A stretch of 64,000 nt of DNA from Nematostella vectensis (GCF_932526225.1 NC_064048.1:7667015-7731014), one strand, 5' to 3'. Positions 45,737 through 56,266 are shown, counted from the first letter of the stretch. Notes: generated by a model from the letters alone, not told the origin. Numbers and translations: made by a program.

Positions 45737-46486
45737 ATGGCCGTCTGTTTATCAGGATTACCAACGCCAAAAGCCTTCGACTGCATTGGCGAACCAGCCA
45801 CGCTGGAACAAAGATGGACAATCTGGAAGTCCGAATTTGAGCTCTACTGCACTGCATCTGGCATCAAAGACTCGAAACAACAACGAGCAATACTTCTTCA
45901 CCTAGCAGGAGCTGGAATACGAGAAATTTTTCACGCTTTTACGGCTGAACAACAGGGGGAGGACTATAAAACAGCCATGGACTCCCTCACTCAACACTTC
46001 AAACTCAAGAAAAACGTACCGATGGCCAGGCAAGCCTTCTTGACAGCTGTACCAAAACCCGATGAGAGGATTCATCAATTTGCAATTAGACTGCAAACCC
46101 TTTGCGAACACTGCGAGTACAACGACCAAAAGGACAGTCAAATTCGAGATAGAATTTTGACCTTCATATTGGATAAACCCCTCAAAGCAAAACTCTTTCG
46201 TGAGGAAGGTCTGACTCTCAGCAAGCTCCTGGAAATTGTCAACACGTACCATGACAAAGAAGCACTAGTTCTTGTGCCAGATCAAGGTGGTGTTAACCAA
46301 TTGAGAGTACAACAGAAGCCTGACAGTGCTGGTCCCAAGTTTGATGGCAGATGTCATCGTTGCAATAAGCAGGGTCATAAAGCTGCTGACTGCAGATGTA
46401 GCAAAAATCACCAATGTGAAAAATATGGGAAAATTGGACATTTCAAGGTCTGCTGCAAATCAAAGCAGACATCTGGAAAAGCATAG
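45737..46486 (+). CDS. Gypsy-2 Gag
   Basis: Capsid/nucleocapsid protein of 249 aa that packages the element RNA. The start ATG at 45737 has a favourable context (GGTATGGCC) and lies 73 bp after the LTR. The middle part is a retrotransposon Gag domain with RIHQFAIRLQTLCEHC. A basic tail carries a zinc knuckle CHRCNKQGHKAADC (C-x2-C-x4-H-x4-C). A second knuckle is degenerate: in CEKYGKIGHFKVC the second Cys is Tyr. It ends with a TAG at 46484-46486 in the same frame as pol. The next in-frame stop is the one ending pol, so this TAG is the only barrier between gag and pol. It may be a readthrough site or a nonsense mutation. Confidence 0.85.
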   Translation: MAVCLSGLPTPKAFDCIGEPATLEQRWTIWKSEFELYCTASGIKDSKQQRAILLHLAGAGIREIFHAFTAEQQGEDYKTAMDSLTQHFKLKKNVPMARQAFLTAVPKPDERIHQFAIRLQTLCEHCEYNDQKDSQIRDRILTFILDKPLKAKLFREEGLTLSKLLEIVNTYHDKEALVLVPDQGGVNQLRVQQKPDSAGPKFDGRCHRCNKQGHKAADCRCSKNHQCEKYGKIGHFKVCCKSKQTSGKA

Positions 46487-49400
46487 TCTGCAATTGGACA
46501 AAAATCAAAGGGCAGGAAGCCATCTCATGTAAGACAAGTGGAAGCTGTTGATGTTCAAGAAACTGATAGCGAAGAGGAAGAAGATGTTTTTAATGTATTC
46601 TGCACGCACACAGAGTCACCGCCTGGTACTATGGAGATATCTATTGGAGGTGTTATACAGAATGTCATCATTGATTCGGGTGCAAGCTGTAACCTTATGT
46701 CAGAAAGGACATTCAATGACTTATCAAAAGGAGACATTGTTTTGAAGCCAAGTAGCAAGCAAATTTTTGCATATTCGTCTAGTGATGCTTTAAATCTTAA
46801 GGGTAGTTGTATGCTTAATGTGCATGTACCAGAAACAAATGTGGATAAGCGCGCAAAGTTTTTCATTGTCTCTGGAAAAGCGTCAACTTTGTTAGGTCGT
46901 GAATTATCTGAAGCTCTAGGCATACTCAAAGTAGGAGTTCAGGTTAATAGTTGTAGCTCAGATTTCTCAGCTATAAATACTCAGTTAAACAGCAAAGCAG
47001 CGCTTAAGGCCAAATTTCCTAATGTTTTTCATGGTTTGGGCAAGCTTAAAGGTTTTAAACTCAAGTTACATATTGATCAGAATATTAAGCCAGTAGCACA
47101 ACCATTGCGTAGGATTCCTTTTAGTCGCAGGCAGAAGGTCGCTGACAAGTTAGAGGAACTTGAGAAGCTTGGTGTGGTGGAAAAGGTAAACAGTCCTACA
47201 AGTTGGATCAATCCCCTTGTGGCAGTCGAAAAGCCAAATGGAGATGTTCGTATTTGTTTGGACATGCGCCAGGCCAATCAGGCTATCTTAAGAGAAAGAC
47301 ACCCAGTACCTACTATGCAAGAAACCCTACAAGAAATCTCAGATGCAAAGATTTTCACCAAATTGGATTTAAACATGGCTTTCCATCAAATCGAGTTATC
47401 CCCAGAGTCCCGAGACATAACTACTTTCGCAGCGCCAACAGGTTTATATCGCTACTGTCGATTGCTCTTCGGTGTGAACATGGCTACCGAGAAGTTCCAG
47501 AACCTGATATGGCAAGTTTTGAAAGACTGCCCTGGAGCCTTCAACATGCATGACGACATTCTTATAGTGGGTAGGAACCAAAAGGAGCATGACGAGAACC
47601 TGGAAAGAGCTGTCCAAAAGCTGCAAGACAGCGGGCTCACCCTCACTTATGAGAAATGTGTAGTAGGAGCCTCGAGTATGGATTTCATGGGAGACACCAT
47701 TTCTGCAGATGGTCTTAAGTTATCTGACAAAAGAGTCGAAGCAATTGTCGAGGCACCTGCACCAACCAACCAATCAGAGGTGAGAAGTTTCCTTGGTTCT
47801 GCTCAATTTTGTGCCAAATTCATTCCACAGTTTGCAACCATTTCTGCTCCCCTGTGGGATCTTACCAGTAAAAATGCTAAATGGAAATGGGGTGCCAAAG
47901 AGGCAGAATCATTTGCACAAATTAAGCACTTGCTAACATGTGCACCAGTCATGTCTTATTTTACACAGGGAGCCCAGACCAGGATTATCACTGACGCCTC
48001 ACCAGTTGGCCTGGGGGCCATACTAGAGCAAAGACAACCTGGTGATGGTCAATTTCGACCAGTGTACTACGCAAGTCGTAAGCTTAGTAAGGTTGAACAG
48101 CGCTACTCACAGTTCGAGCGAGAGGCCCTTGCTGTCAAATGGGCCTGTGAGAAATTTCACATGTTCCTTTATGGAACCCATTTTGAAATACTAACTGATC
48201 ACAAACCCTTAATTTCAGTCCTAGGTCCAAAGTCTAAACCCCCGTCTGCTAGGATTGAACGCTGGCTGTTGTACCTTCAGCAATTCAGCTATGTGGTCAG
48301 GCACATTTCCGGAAAGGAAAATTCAGCCGACGCCCTGAGTCGTTTACCAGTTGGTCCAGTACAGACAGCTGATTCTAAAGCAACCAGCGAGTATGTGTTT
48401 AGCACTGCAAAGGCCGCAGTACCTGTCGCCATGACCCCAAAGCATGTAGAGGTTGTTTCAGAGAAGGACCCAACCCTTATTCTGGTACGCGAAGCAATTA
48501 GAAGTGGAGACTTCACCCGCCTCACAGGTACCTTGTACAAAGCAGTGTCAAAGGAGTTGTGGATTGCCGGACAATTAGTGATGCGTGGAAACCGAATTGT
48601 GCTACCAGAATCCCTATGGAAGCAAGCAATTATTTTAGCTCATGAGGGACACCAAGGAATGGTGCGCACAAAATCCCGCCTGCGAAGCAAACTATGGTGG
48701 CCGCAGATGGATGCACAGGCTGAACAGTTCATCAAGGCCTGCTACCCCTGCCAGCTAGTTGGACCACGTGGCAAACCGGAACCTGTTCGATCAACAGAAC
48801 TACCTGAAGAACCATGGGAGGACCTCGCCACAGATTTGACTGAGATACCTGGAGGAAACCACTTGCTGGTAGTTGTGGATAACTACTCCAGATGGCCAGA
48901 GGTAGTACTCCTTAAGAAAACCGATGCGCCACACGTCATCACGGCATTGGAGGGAATATTCAGGACACATGGCATACCATACACGGTTCGCAGCGACAAC
49001 GGACCGCCCTTTGCCTCGAAAGAATTTGAGAATTTCTTAGAGTTCTTAGGCATAGAACATAAGAAAGGAATTCCATATTGGCCACAGAGCAACGGCGAAG
49101 TGGAACGATGTAACAGAACAATTCTTAAAGTGATTCGGATAGCAAACTTGCAAGGAAATGATTGGAAGAAAGCGCTTGATGATTTCCTTTTTCAGTATCG
49201 CACAACAAACCATGCCGCAACTGGATGCTCGCCAGCCGAGCTCCTAATGGGAAGGCAGCTCCGAGACAAGCTACCTAGTGTAAAGATTCCGAAGGATAGA
49301 GCGACAGAGTCAGAGTGGCAACACAAACTTAGGGACAGAGACGCTCTATCAAAACTCAGACAGAAAGAGTATGCTGATGCTAGAAGACATGCTAAGCCAA

Positions 49401-49783
49401 GTGGAATTGATGAAGGCGATGAAGTACTGCTGCGACAGACTCGCCGCGAGAACAAACTCTCTCCAGTTTTTGAGCCTGAAGCTTACAAGGTTTTGCAGAA
49501 GACAGGTAATGCAGTTGTACTGGAGGATTCTGATGGAAATAGGAAGATGAGGAATGTAGCACAAATGAAGAAGTTCATCAAACCACAGGAAGCAGTCGCC
49601 GCAGACATGCTGCCTACTCCACCTGAAATCGCGCAGGAACACCAAACCGCACCTGAGACCCAGAACCAGTCCACATTTTATTGTACAGCTGAAATGCCAG
49701 CGTCTCCTGGTTCTCTGGCCAATCAGCGACCTGCGCGCACTAGGCAACAATCTATTCGTTTTAAGGATTATGTGCTACAATAA
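46487..49783 (+). CDS. Gypsy-2 Pol polyprotein
   Basis: Protease, reverse transcriptase, RNase H and integrase in one frame directly after the gag TAG. No ATG starts it; the open frame runs from 46487. In numbering from the GTG at 46538: protease DSGAS at 46-50 with LLGRE as second loop. RT has LDLNMAFHQ and the active site MHDD at 337-340 in place of the usual Y-x-D-D. RNase H has TDAS (485) and TDHKPL (553). The integrase finger is H702/H705 with C735/C738, with catalytic D766, D820 and E856 (35-residue D-E spacing). A short basic C-terminus follows. No frameshift or stop was seen, so enzyme parts look intact. It is like the K02A2.6-type proteins seen in many invertebrate genomes (from memory). 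Confidence 0.9.
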   Translation, partial: SAIGQKSKGRKPSHVRQVEAVDVQETDSEEEEDVFNVFCTHTESPPGTMEISIGGVIQNVIIDSGASCNLMSERTFNDLSKGDIVLKPSSKQIFAYSSSDALNLKGSCMLNVHVPETNVDKRAKFFIVSGKASTLLGRELSEALGILKVGVQVNSCSSDFSAINTQLNSKAALKAKFPNVFHGLGKLKGFKLKLHIDQNIKPVAQPLRRIPFSRRQKVADKLEELEKLGVVEKVNSPTSWINPLVAVEKPNGDVRICLDMRQANQAILRERHPVPTMQETLQEISDAKIFTKLDLNMAFHQIELSPESRDITTFAAPTGLYRYCRLLFGVNMATEKFQNLIWQVLKDCPGAFNMHDDILIVGRNQKEHDENLERAVQKLQDSGLTLTYEKCVVGASSMDFMGDTISADGLKLSDKRVEAIVEAPAPTNQSEVRSFLGSAQFCAKFIPQFATISAPLWDLTSKNAKWKWGAKEAESFAQIKHLLTCAPVMSYFTQGAQTRIITDASPVGLGAILEQRQPGDGQFRPVYYASRKLSKVEQRYSQFEREALAVKWACEKFHMFLYGTHFEILTDHKPLISVLGPKSKPPSARIERWLLYLQQFSYVVRHISGKENSADALSRLPVGPVQTADSKATSEYVFSTAKAAVPVAMTPKHVEVVSEKDPTLILVREAIRSGDFTRLTGTLYKAVSKELWIAGQLVMRGNRIVLPESLWKQAIILAHEGHQGMVRTKSRLRSKLWWPQMDAQAEQFIKACYPCQLVGPRGKPEPVRSTELPEEPWEDLATDLTEIPGGNHLLVVVDNYSRWPEVVLLKKTDAPHVITALEGIFRTHGIPYTVRSDNGPPFASKEFENFLEFLGIEHKKGIPYWPQSNGEVERCNRTILKVIRIANLQGNDWKKALDDFLFQYRTTNHAATGCSPAELLMGRQLRDKLPSVKIPKDRATESEWQHKLRDRDALSKLRQKEYADARRHAKPSGIDEGDEVLLRQTRRENKLSPVFEPEAYKVLQKTGNAVVLEDSDGNRKMRNVAQMKKFIKPQEAVAADMLPTPPEIAQEHQTAPETQNQSTFYCTAEMPASPGSLANQRPARTRQQSIRFKDYVLQ

Positions 49784-49897
49784 GTTTTGTTAGTTTTATT
49801 TTTCTTTTCAGTTTTACATACATGCGTAGGACCCCTACTATAGCTGTTATAGTTATTTAGCTCCTAGTATGGACTTTAATGCTAAGTAAGGGGGGGA

Positions 49898-50042
49898 TGT
49901 AGTGTCCGCCGCATTGCATTATGGATTGTTAAGGTGCGCAATGCACCATGGTAGAACACATGTCAGAGTTCCGCCATCTTGTATTAAATGTGGAAGACCA
50001 TGAGTCTGTTTCTTTTTGTTTTGTTCCTTGCCGAACACCACA
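49898..50042 (+). repeat. Gypsy-2 3' LTR
   Basis: 145 bp, one difference from the 5' LTR. It is preceded by the polypurine tract AAGGGGGGGA (49888-49897). Confidence 0.95.
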
Positions 50043-50294
50043 ACTCTTAGTAGTTTTACATACTCTTAGTAGTTTTACATACTCTTAGTAGTTTTACATA
50101 CTCTTAGTAGTTTTACATACTCTTAGTAGTTTTACATACTCTTAGTAGTTTTACATACTCTTAGTAGTTTTACATACTCTTAGTAGTTTTACATACTCTT
50201 AGTAGTTTTACATACTCTTAGTAGTTTTACATACTCTTAGTAGTTTTACATACTCTTAGTAGTTTTACATACTCTTAGTAGTTTTACATACTCT
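50043..50294. repeat. 19-bp satellite, right part (13 units)
   Basis: Starts with the second copy of the Gypsy-2 target duplication ACTCT, then full units up to TACTCTGTTTTACAC, the same junction sequence as at 29161-29178. Confidence 0.97.
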
Positions 50295-50368
50295 GTTTTA
50301 CACTTAAGTCTCTACTCTTTACGTTTCTTATGCATTATACCTTGAGTCACATGCAGTCTTTGACTGCC

Positions 50369-50527
50369 TATTTTTCACCCAGGCTAGTGCGGATGTCGAC
50401 CGTGATCGTACTGGCCAACTCTGCTACAAATCCCGCCATCTACTGCTGGAAAATTCCAGAATTACGAAATGCTGTTAGGGATACATTAGTCTGGCTCGGA
50501 TGTAATCGTAGGAGAGGAGGCACCTAG
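50369..50527 (+). pseudogene. GPCR 3' stub (copy C)
   Basis: Same GPCR tail as in B. Here the upstream junction sequence happens to be open from an ATG at 50330, giving a 65-codon frame that joins unrelated residues to TM7. It has only one transmembrane segment and is very unlikely to be a receptor. Confidence 0.9.
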
Positions 50528-50794
50528 AATAAACAAAGTGTGAAAGAGACTTAAGCCGCATTGTCACCAGTTTATGTAACAATATTCGATGATTTTTAAC
50601 GGAAAACGCGAAAAATATTTCAAAATATTGAAAGCAGTGTGTTTATTGGAAGTTTCTTTGAGGATGTGATTGATAATTCAGAGCGGATGGCCTGTTAAAT
50701 ATCTCAGATTTTAATAGATTCTTTTGTCTTTTAACGGTTCAGGTTTCCGTCGGACCTCCGGAAATGAACTGGTGACAATGCGGCTTTCACTATG
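50528..50794. other. GPCR 3' flank (copy C)
   Basis: Counterpart of 11203-11489, with a short loss (the CCTCCGGTCGATTAC stretch after the GTTTA near 50574 is missing). No gene. Confidence 0.5.
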
Positions 50795-52010
50795 GGTCCA
50801 TAGAACCACCCCTCCCCCCAAACTTTTACCATATCCTCTAAACCTACCATTTGCCATTATCCTATGCCTTGGGCCATGGTATGTGAGACCACCCCTCCCC
50901 CAACATACCACCAAATGCAACATCACGAGATCCTTCTTTTGCTATAGCCCTAAGCCATTTCCATGTTACTCGTGTTGCAGCGCTAAGTACATCTGCTCAA
51001 CACCCCTCCCCTAAACTTTTCACCATATCCACCATTTGCCATAGCCTTATTCCTTAGCAAAAAAATTTGCAGTGTTAAGTATCTGCTAAGTGTGGGATAC
51101 CATCCCTCCCCCAAACGTTTCACCAAATACACCATTGCCTATGCCTTGGCCATTGTTACTTATTTGCAGTGCTAAGTATCTACTAAGTATGGATCAATAG
51201 AACCACCCCTCCCCCTAACTTTTCACCAAATCCACCAATTGCCATAGCCCTATGCCATTGCCATATTACTTGAGTTACAGTGCTAAGTATTTGCTAACCA
51301 CTCCTCCCCTAACCTTTCACCAAATCCACCATTTGCAATAGCCCTATGCCATATTACTTGAGTTACAGTGCTAAGTATTTGCTAACCACTGCTCCCCTAA
51401 CCTTTCACCAAATCCACCATTTGCAATAGCCCTATGTCATTGCCATGGTACTTGCAATGCTAAGTTTCTGCTATGGGTCAATAGAATTACCCCTCCCCCT
51501 AACTTTTCACCATATATCCCATTTGCCATAGCCCTATGCCATGTTACTTAAGTTACAGTGCTAAGTATCTGCTATCTACCTCTCCCCCTAACCTTTCACC
51601 AAATCCACCATTTGCCATAGCCCTATGCCATTGCCATGGTACTTGCAATGCTGAGTTTCTGCTATGGGTCAATAGAATTCCCCCCTCCCTCTAACTTTTC
51701 ACCATATATCCCATTTGCCATAGCCCTATGCCATTGCCATGTTACTCGAGTTACAGTGCTAAGTATCTGCTATCTACCTCTCCCCCTAACTTTTCACCAT
51801 ATCCACCATTTGCCATAGCCCTATGCCATGGTACTTGCAATGCTGAATTTCTGCTTAGTATGGGTCCATAGAACCACCCCTCCCCTAAACTTCTCACACT
51901 TTGTGATACATACACCCTTTGCCACATAGCCCTGTCTCTTCTTTAGCTTGATACTTGTAGTGCTGAATGTATGTTATGTATTGATCCATAGAGCCACCCC
52001 TCCCCCCATT
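50795..52010. repeat. Pyrimidine-rich degenerate minisatellite (copy C)
   Basis: Same unit words as in A and B, with another arrangement, including a local duplication of the CTATGGGTCAATAGAATT block (near 51472 and 51663). Confidence 0.85.
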
Positions 52011-54557
52011 CTACAGCATTTATATAACCATTTGGCCATTTGTCACTACAATAAAAAACCTTTTTCAGTCTGGGAAAATAGGACCCCAGTTTCATTGATC
52101 TCATTGTGCTCTATTGTTTTGGGAGACGGCCTGGCGGAGATAAAAAATGGCACAAACAAATCCTGCATGGGAGGGTGGGCGTGGCCAAAAGAAGCGCCGC
52201 CAGGTTGAGCACAATAAGAGAATACAACCAGCTTGTACGCAATCCTGGACACCCGTCCCATCACAGGCGACTTGTAGAGACTGATGATGTTATGCTAATA
52301 ACTTGCCCATATTCGCTCTAATGAGCTCAGTGAAAATAGTCTTATGTTTAAGGGTACTGACAATTTAAGCAAAAATAGTTCTTGAAATAGGTTTTGATTT
52401 TTTACAGGCTCCTACTAAGCCTGCCCATGTTACTGTATTGGAATACTATGAGCAGTGGTTAAAGTGGTGAGACTTGATACATGACCATTGCTATAGACAT
52501 TCTACTGCATGGTTGAATATGTAATATTGCTTTGATGGAAGAGTGACCCTTTATAAAAGAACCTAGTCATTTTTTTTGGCTCAACAGGTTCTTATGTAGT
52601 GCAGGCGCGTACCCAGGATTGGCTGAGGGCGGGGGGGGGGTGGATGCTCCGTCATAGGTATCATCAGGAAAAAGCAAAAGCAATATTCCTTAATAAGAAA
52701 CTACCCACATTTGGGATTGCGGTCGCACCCTGTGCCTGTATTGGGGTATTAAAATCCAAAATGTTTGCCTATAGGTTCTTATAAATGACAAATGTGGGAC
52801 AGTGTTGAATCTTCCTGATTATCAGGCCTACTTAACTGGATAGTTAAGGGGGTAATCAAATCTCTCATGGAGTTTACTTTATTTATTTTTTTAAACAATG
52901 AGACAAAAAAATTTAAAAAAAAATGTAGGTTTTTGCAAAGTTAAATGTTTCCTGGCTTTTGCAGAGGGAAGGCAGTTCAAAACAGACATAATCTAGCTAA
53001 ACGTACTTTAAAAGCATATTACTTTACAAATAATGATAATAGAAAATCTATTAATTACTTATGGACAGGGAGGGCGAGAGCGGCTCTCCCCAAAGCAGCA
53101 CCACACCCTTGTACCTGTATTTGTCAATCGTTATGTGTATAAATCGACTGAGTTTTTTTTTTTGGCTTTTTGAACCCAGTCATTTGATTTGATTAAAAAT
53201 ATTATTCCTTTTTTCATAAATGGTCCCTTTTTGGCTTTATGGCATACTCCCTCCATAGTCCATTTGTCCTCAGGTAATAGTTGATGTTTCAAATTCCCTG
53301 TAATCCAGAGACAGACTCAGACTTTGTAAATTGGTGGGTTACATTTTCCTAACCTTAAGTGTAACTACACCAAAAGACACAAATCAAATTTTAAGAAAAT
53401 ATTTATTTATAGAAATACATTAAACCTAGTATGAGTGCTTTACCTATACCCAGGAAATAAAACTAATAAGTTACTACCCTGGTTACTACTAGTTTAGTTA
53501 CTACTACTCTGGTAGTAGTAACTAAACTGTTCTGGTTACTCAAACAGAACAGTTAAAAAAAAGGCAAGTACAACTAAGGAAATAATGAAATGCTAGAACT
53601 TTGTCTAAAATAGTAACTAAATAAGAACTATGACTATGTATTCAGATTTTATCTTATGGACATAGTGTAAGCATTCTATGAAGCAAAGGAAGCAATAAAT
53701 CTAACAACCATATTATTAAAAAAAATTATACTATTATAAAATGCTATTTCCTTTTTTCAAAAATAAATGGGTCATGTCAGGCAAAAATGGGCTCATGTTA
53801 GAATAAAACTTATGAAAGTTGAGTACTCCACCATATCCACGAGTCACTTTCCATATAGAGTGGTTTTCAAAAACCTGTGAAATACTATTCAGTTTTTTAG
53901 TACTAATACACTGTAATGTCTCTGTTCTCTTTTGTCCTGGCTTTACTATTACACATATATTACACTATTACAATTATATTTTGTTGCATGGGATTTTGAA
54001 AACCACTCTAATGTATGAAAGCTGGTCTGTGGTTTAAGCTGCATATCTTGTCAATTTTTGCAGCTTTTTTATATCGAAAGTACCTGACACAAGCCCTTGT
54101 TAAATAAAAAAATACACAGGACCCCATCTTTAAAAAGGCCAATTTAAAGATTCTAATATGGCAATGCAATGTGTGCCCTTATTCCTAATGCAACTAATTT
54201 GAAAAGTATTACAAATGCTGAAATAGCAAGGGAGTGTGAATACATTTATTGTACTTTTGCTCTGAAATCTAAGGCGAGGGGTTGAAATTTGTGATCTCTT
54301 AGCCCCTTTTTGCCAAGTCACTGCATCTAGCAATTGTGATGCTTTTCATTACTTGGTACTGCAAGAACATAATTCATATTGTAAATTCTAATGCAAAAGG
54401 TCTCTAAAAGATCTAGATTTTGAGGTTTTGGTATTTGATCGTCAAAAGTTCATTCATTCTAATAATGCTTTGAAGTATCTGAATGTGTGGGACTATTCAG
54501 TTGCAGAATTTAGGCCTTTCATACACCCTGGATAACCAGACGTCCTTAGTAGGAAAG
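52011..54557. other. AT-rich non-coding block (copy C)
   Basis: Counterpart of 12961-15482, somewhat more diverged than A is from B. Retains the first hairpin (about 53489-53526) and the mini-MITE (53858-54008). No gene. Confidence 0.6.
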
Positions 54558-56009
54558 TTATGATTTCTTAAGAGGACATGATTCACCATGTGTATCAAAA
54601 ACATGAAATTTATCACACACAATCCTGATTTCTTCCAAAAATGGCGGGGTTGTAAGATCAACCGAACTTACAACTCTTCCTTTCATACTTTCAGTTGGAA
54701 GCCCTTCAAGGTAGCCCAGCTTCTTATCAGGAAAAGTAAGAGCCTGGGCAACGTAGCCCCCATTCATCAAACCTCTAGGGTCAGCTACAAAAAGAATCTC
54801 TTCTTTTCCCCTGACTACTTTTTGTATATGATAGATAAGGGTTTTGTCTGGGTTGGTCACTATGTTGAAAGATGTACAGTGCTGATATATTTTTGTTGGA
54901 TAATTAAACTTATTGCCTCTATCATCATAAGATACATATTCTGGCAGTATAGGCAAGCACTTGCCTTCTTCAATTTTACCTTCAACAGGTTTTTTCTGGC
55001 TTTTTGCACGAAGACATTGAGACGGAAGTTTTGCTCCCTTTTTAAGTAAACACTCAAAAAAATAAGCAGGATAGTATCTTGTTTCTTTTCCTTCAATGGT
55101 GAAATGTCCAGTTTTAGCAGTCAATCTGCTGTGTTTGTCAAGTTGATCAAATCCAAAACACTCGTTAAATTTCTTCGATTCCAAAATTTCTTGGCTTTTA
55201 CTGTAAACGAAAGCGATGTGCAATGGTCCCATTAAGGCACACCCAATTATGACTTTTTTTTTCAAATGATTTTCTAGCAGTTCAAAGAAAGCATGGAAAG
55301 TTTCATAGAAATATATATGTTTTTCCGGAGCACCCTTCAACTTTTGATCAATTTCATGATTGGGAGAAATAAGGTACAGTTTTAGCGTCTGCTCAATGTT
55401 ATTTGTAACGTCTTCGTCAACCTCTACAATCCCTGTTCCTTCGTTCTTGTAGTTCAGAAGGACTTTGCGGATGTCTTTCCATGCTTCAAAAACCTTATCC
55501 GAGTCTATACTGAAAGACATGCAACGCCATATTATTGATGCCATTGCAAAAAAGAGCCAAGGAAAACCTGAATCCAGCTTGCATTTGACTTTCTTTACAG
55601 AGTCATCTTTTAAAAAGGGTTCGTAAAACTCTTGATTTAGGTGAGTCTCACCCCAACCAAACCTCATTTCACAGTCTTGACAGAAAGCTCTAAATCCCAT
55701 ATTGCTTACTGGCCAGCTAGTTCCTAGACGGAAATTACAAAACTCCGTTTGTCCAGCTTCTTCCAAAATCGAGCGAGGGAAATAATGACCAAGCTGATTA
55801 ATTTTCTTCGTTGTGTCTTGGCAAAGAACGCAAACCGGAAGTTTTCCGCCTTGTTGGCATTGAGCTGTTAGTCCCGCTAGCTTTAGTAGATCACGAGATT
55901 CGACTTGTTTTTTCTTCTTCTGATCCATGACTTTTTTATACAGGTCATCATCTTCTTCGAAAGTGTTTCTAGTGCTGGCTGGTGCTGCGGGGTCTCGAGC
56001 CTCCGCCAT
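54558..56009 (-). CDS. Intronless HNH-like zinc-motif protein, copy C
   Basis: Intact frame of 493 codons from the upstream methionine; the preferred ATG is at 56007-56009. The N-terminal ~45 residues match copy A, the zinc-motif region matches copy B, and the C-terminal third (after about residue 320) is the most divergent (for example PAYFFECLLKKG and TNPDKTLIYHIQ), with many amino-acid changes but no stop. Indels against A/B are whole codons: one lysine missing near residue 210, and a net loss of two residues near 410 offset by one added serine at the end. The zinc-motif cysteines, histidine and glutamates are all kept. Retained coding in a region where neighbours decay suggests selection. 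Confidence 0.7.
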   Translation of the reverse strand: MAEARDPAAPASTRNTFEEDDDLYKKVMDQKKKKQVESRDLLKLAGLTAQCQQGGKLPVCVLCQDTTKKINQLGHYFPRSILEEAGQTEFCNFRLGTSWPVSNMGFRAFCQDCEMRFGWGETHLNQEFYEPFLKDDSVKKVKCKLDSGFPWLFFAMASIIWRCMSFSIDSDKVFEAWKDIRKVLLNYKNEGTGIVEVDEDVTNNIEQTLKLYLISPNHEIDQKLKGAPEKHIYFYETFHAFFELLENHLKKKVIIGCALMGPLHIAFVYSKSQEILESKKFNECFGFDQLDKHSRLTAKTGHFTIEGKETRYYPAYFFECLLKKGAKLPSQCLRAKSQKKPVEGKIEEGKCLPILPEYVSYDDRGNKFNYPTKIYQHCTSFNIVTNPDKTLIYHIQKVVRGKEEILFVADPRGLMNGGYVAQALTFPDKKLGYLEGLPTESMKGRVVSSVDLTTPPFLEEIRIVCDKFHVFDTHGESCPLKKS

Positions 56010-56266
56010 CTTGGATGATGACAACGCAGAAAAACGCACTGTATATGAGCAACAGCTTTAAATCTACATATGGATCTCCCGGCGACTTTTTGCTTGCATC
56101 TAACTTTTCACACACAATTTCACTAGATGTCGTGCTGAAAAGCATACCCTGGAAACCAGAGGCTCCAAGAGTTTTTGAGCGAAGCGAGATAGAAATACGT
56201 GGTTTCAGAGCTTCGAACAATCTCGTCCCCAGGGTCTTCTGGGTAATTTTCAATATGGCGTCTAGC

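Larger units (their letters stand above)
45519..50042 (+). mobile_element. Gypsy-2: complete Ty3/gypsy LTR retrotransposon
   Basis: Two 145-bp LTRs starting TGTAGTGTCC and ending ACCACA bound gag and pol. They differ at one position (C45622 against T50001). The 5-bp target duplication ACTCT is at 45514-45518 and 50043-50047, inside the 19-bp satellite. The primer-binding site matches tRNA-Ser and a polypurine tract precedes the 3' LTR. The pol order protease-RT-RNaseH-integrase is that of Ty3/gypsy. A tRNA-Ser primer fits the mag-like lineage. No envelope-like gene. Confidence 0.96.
29235..50367. repeat. Segmental duplication, unit copy B
   Basis: Repeats A from the GPCR 3' end onward. It contains a truncated MULE (35232-38490), a short 41-bp array, a 6.5-unit 85-bp array and a 58-unit 19-bp array that is split by Gypsy-2. 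Without Gypsy-2 it is about 16.6 kb. Confidence 0.95.

Noticed and set aside
45902..46252. Minus-strand frame inside Gypsy-2 gag
   Set aside because: Antisense shadow with no domain; the plus-strand Gag has a zinc knuckle.
50330..50527. 65-codon receptor-like gene in copy C
   Set aside because: Only TM7 and the tail are present, fused to junction sequence; copy B has a stop at the same place.
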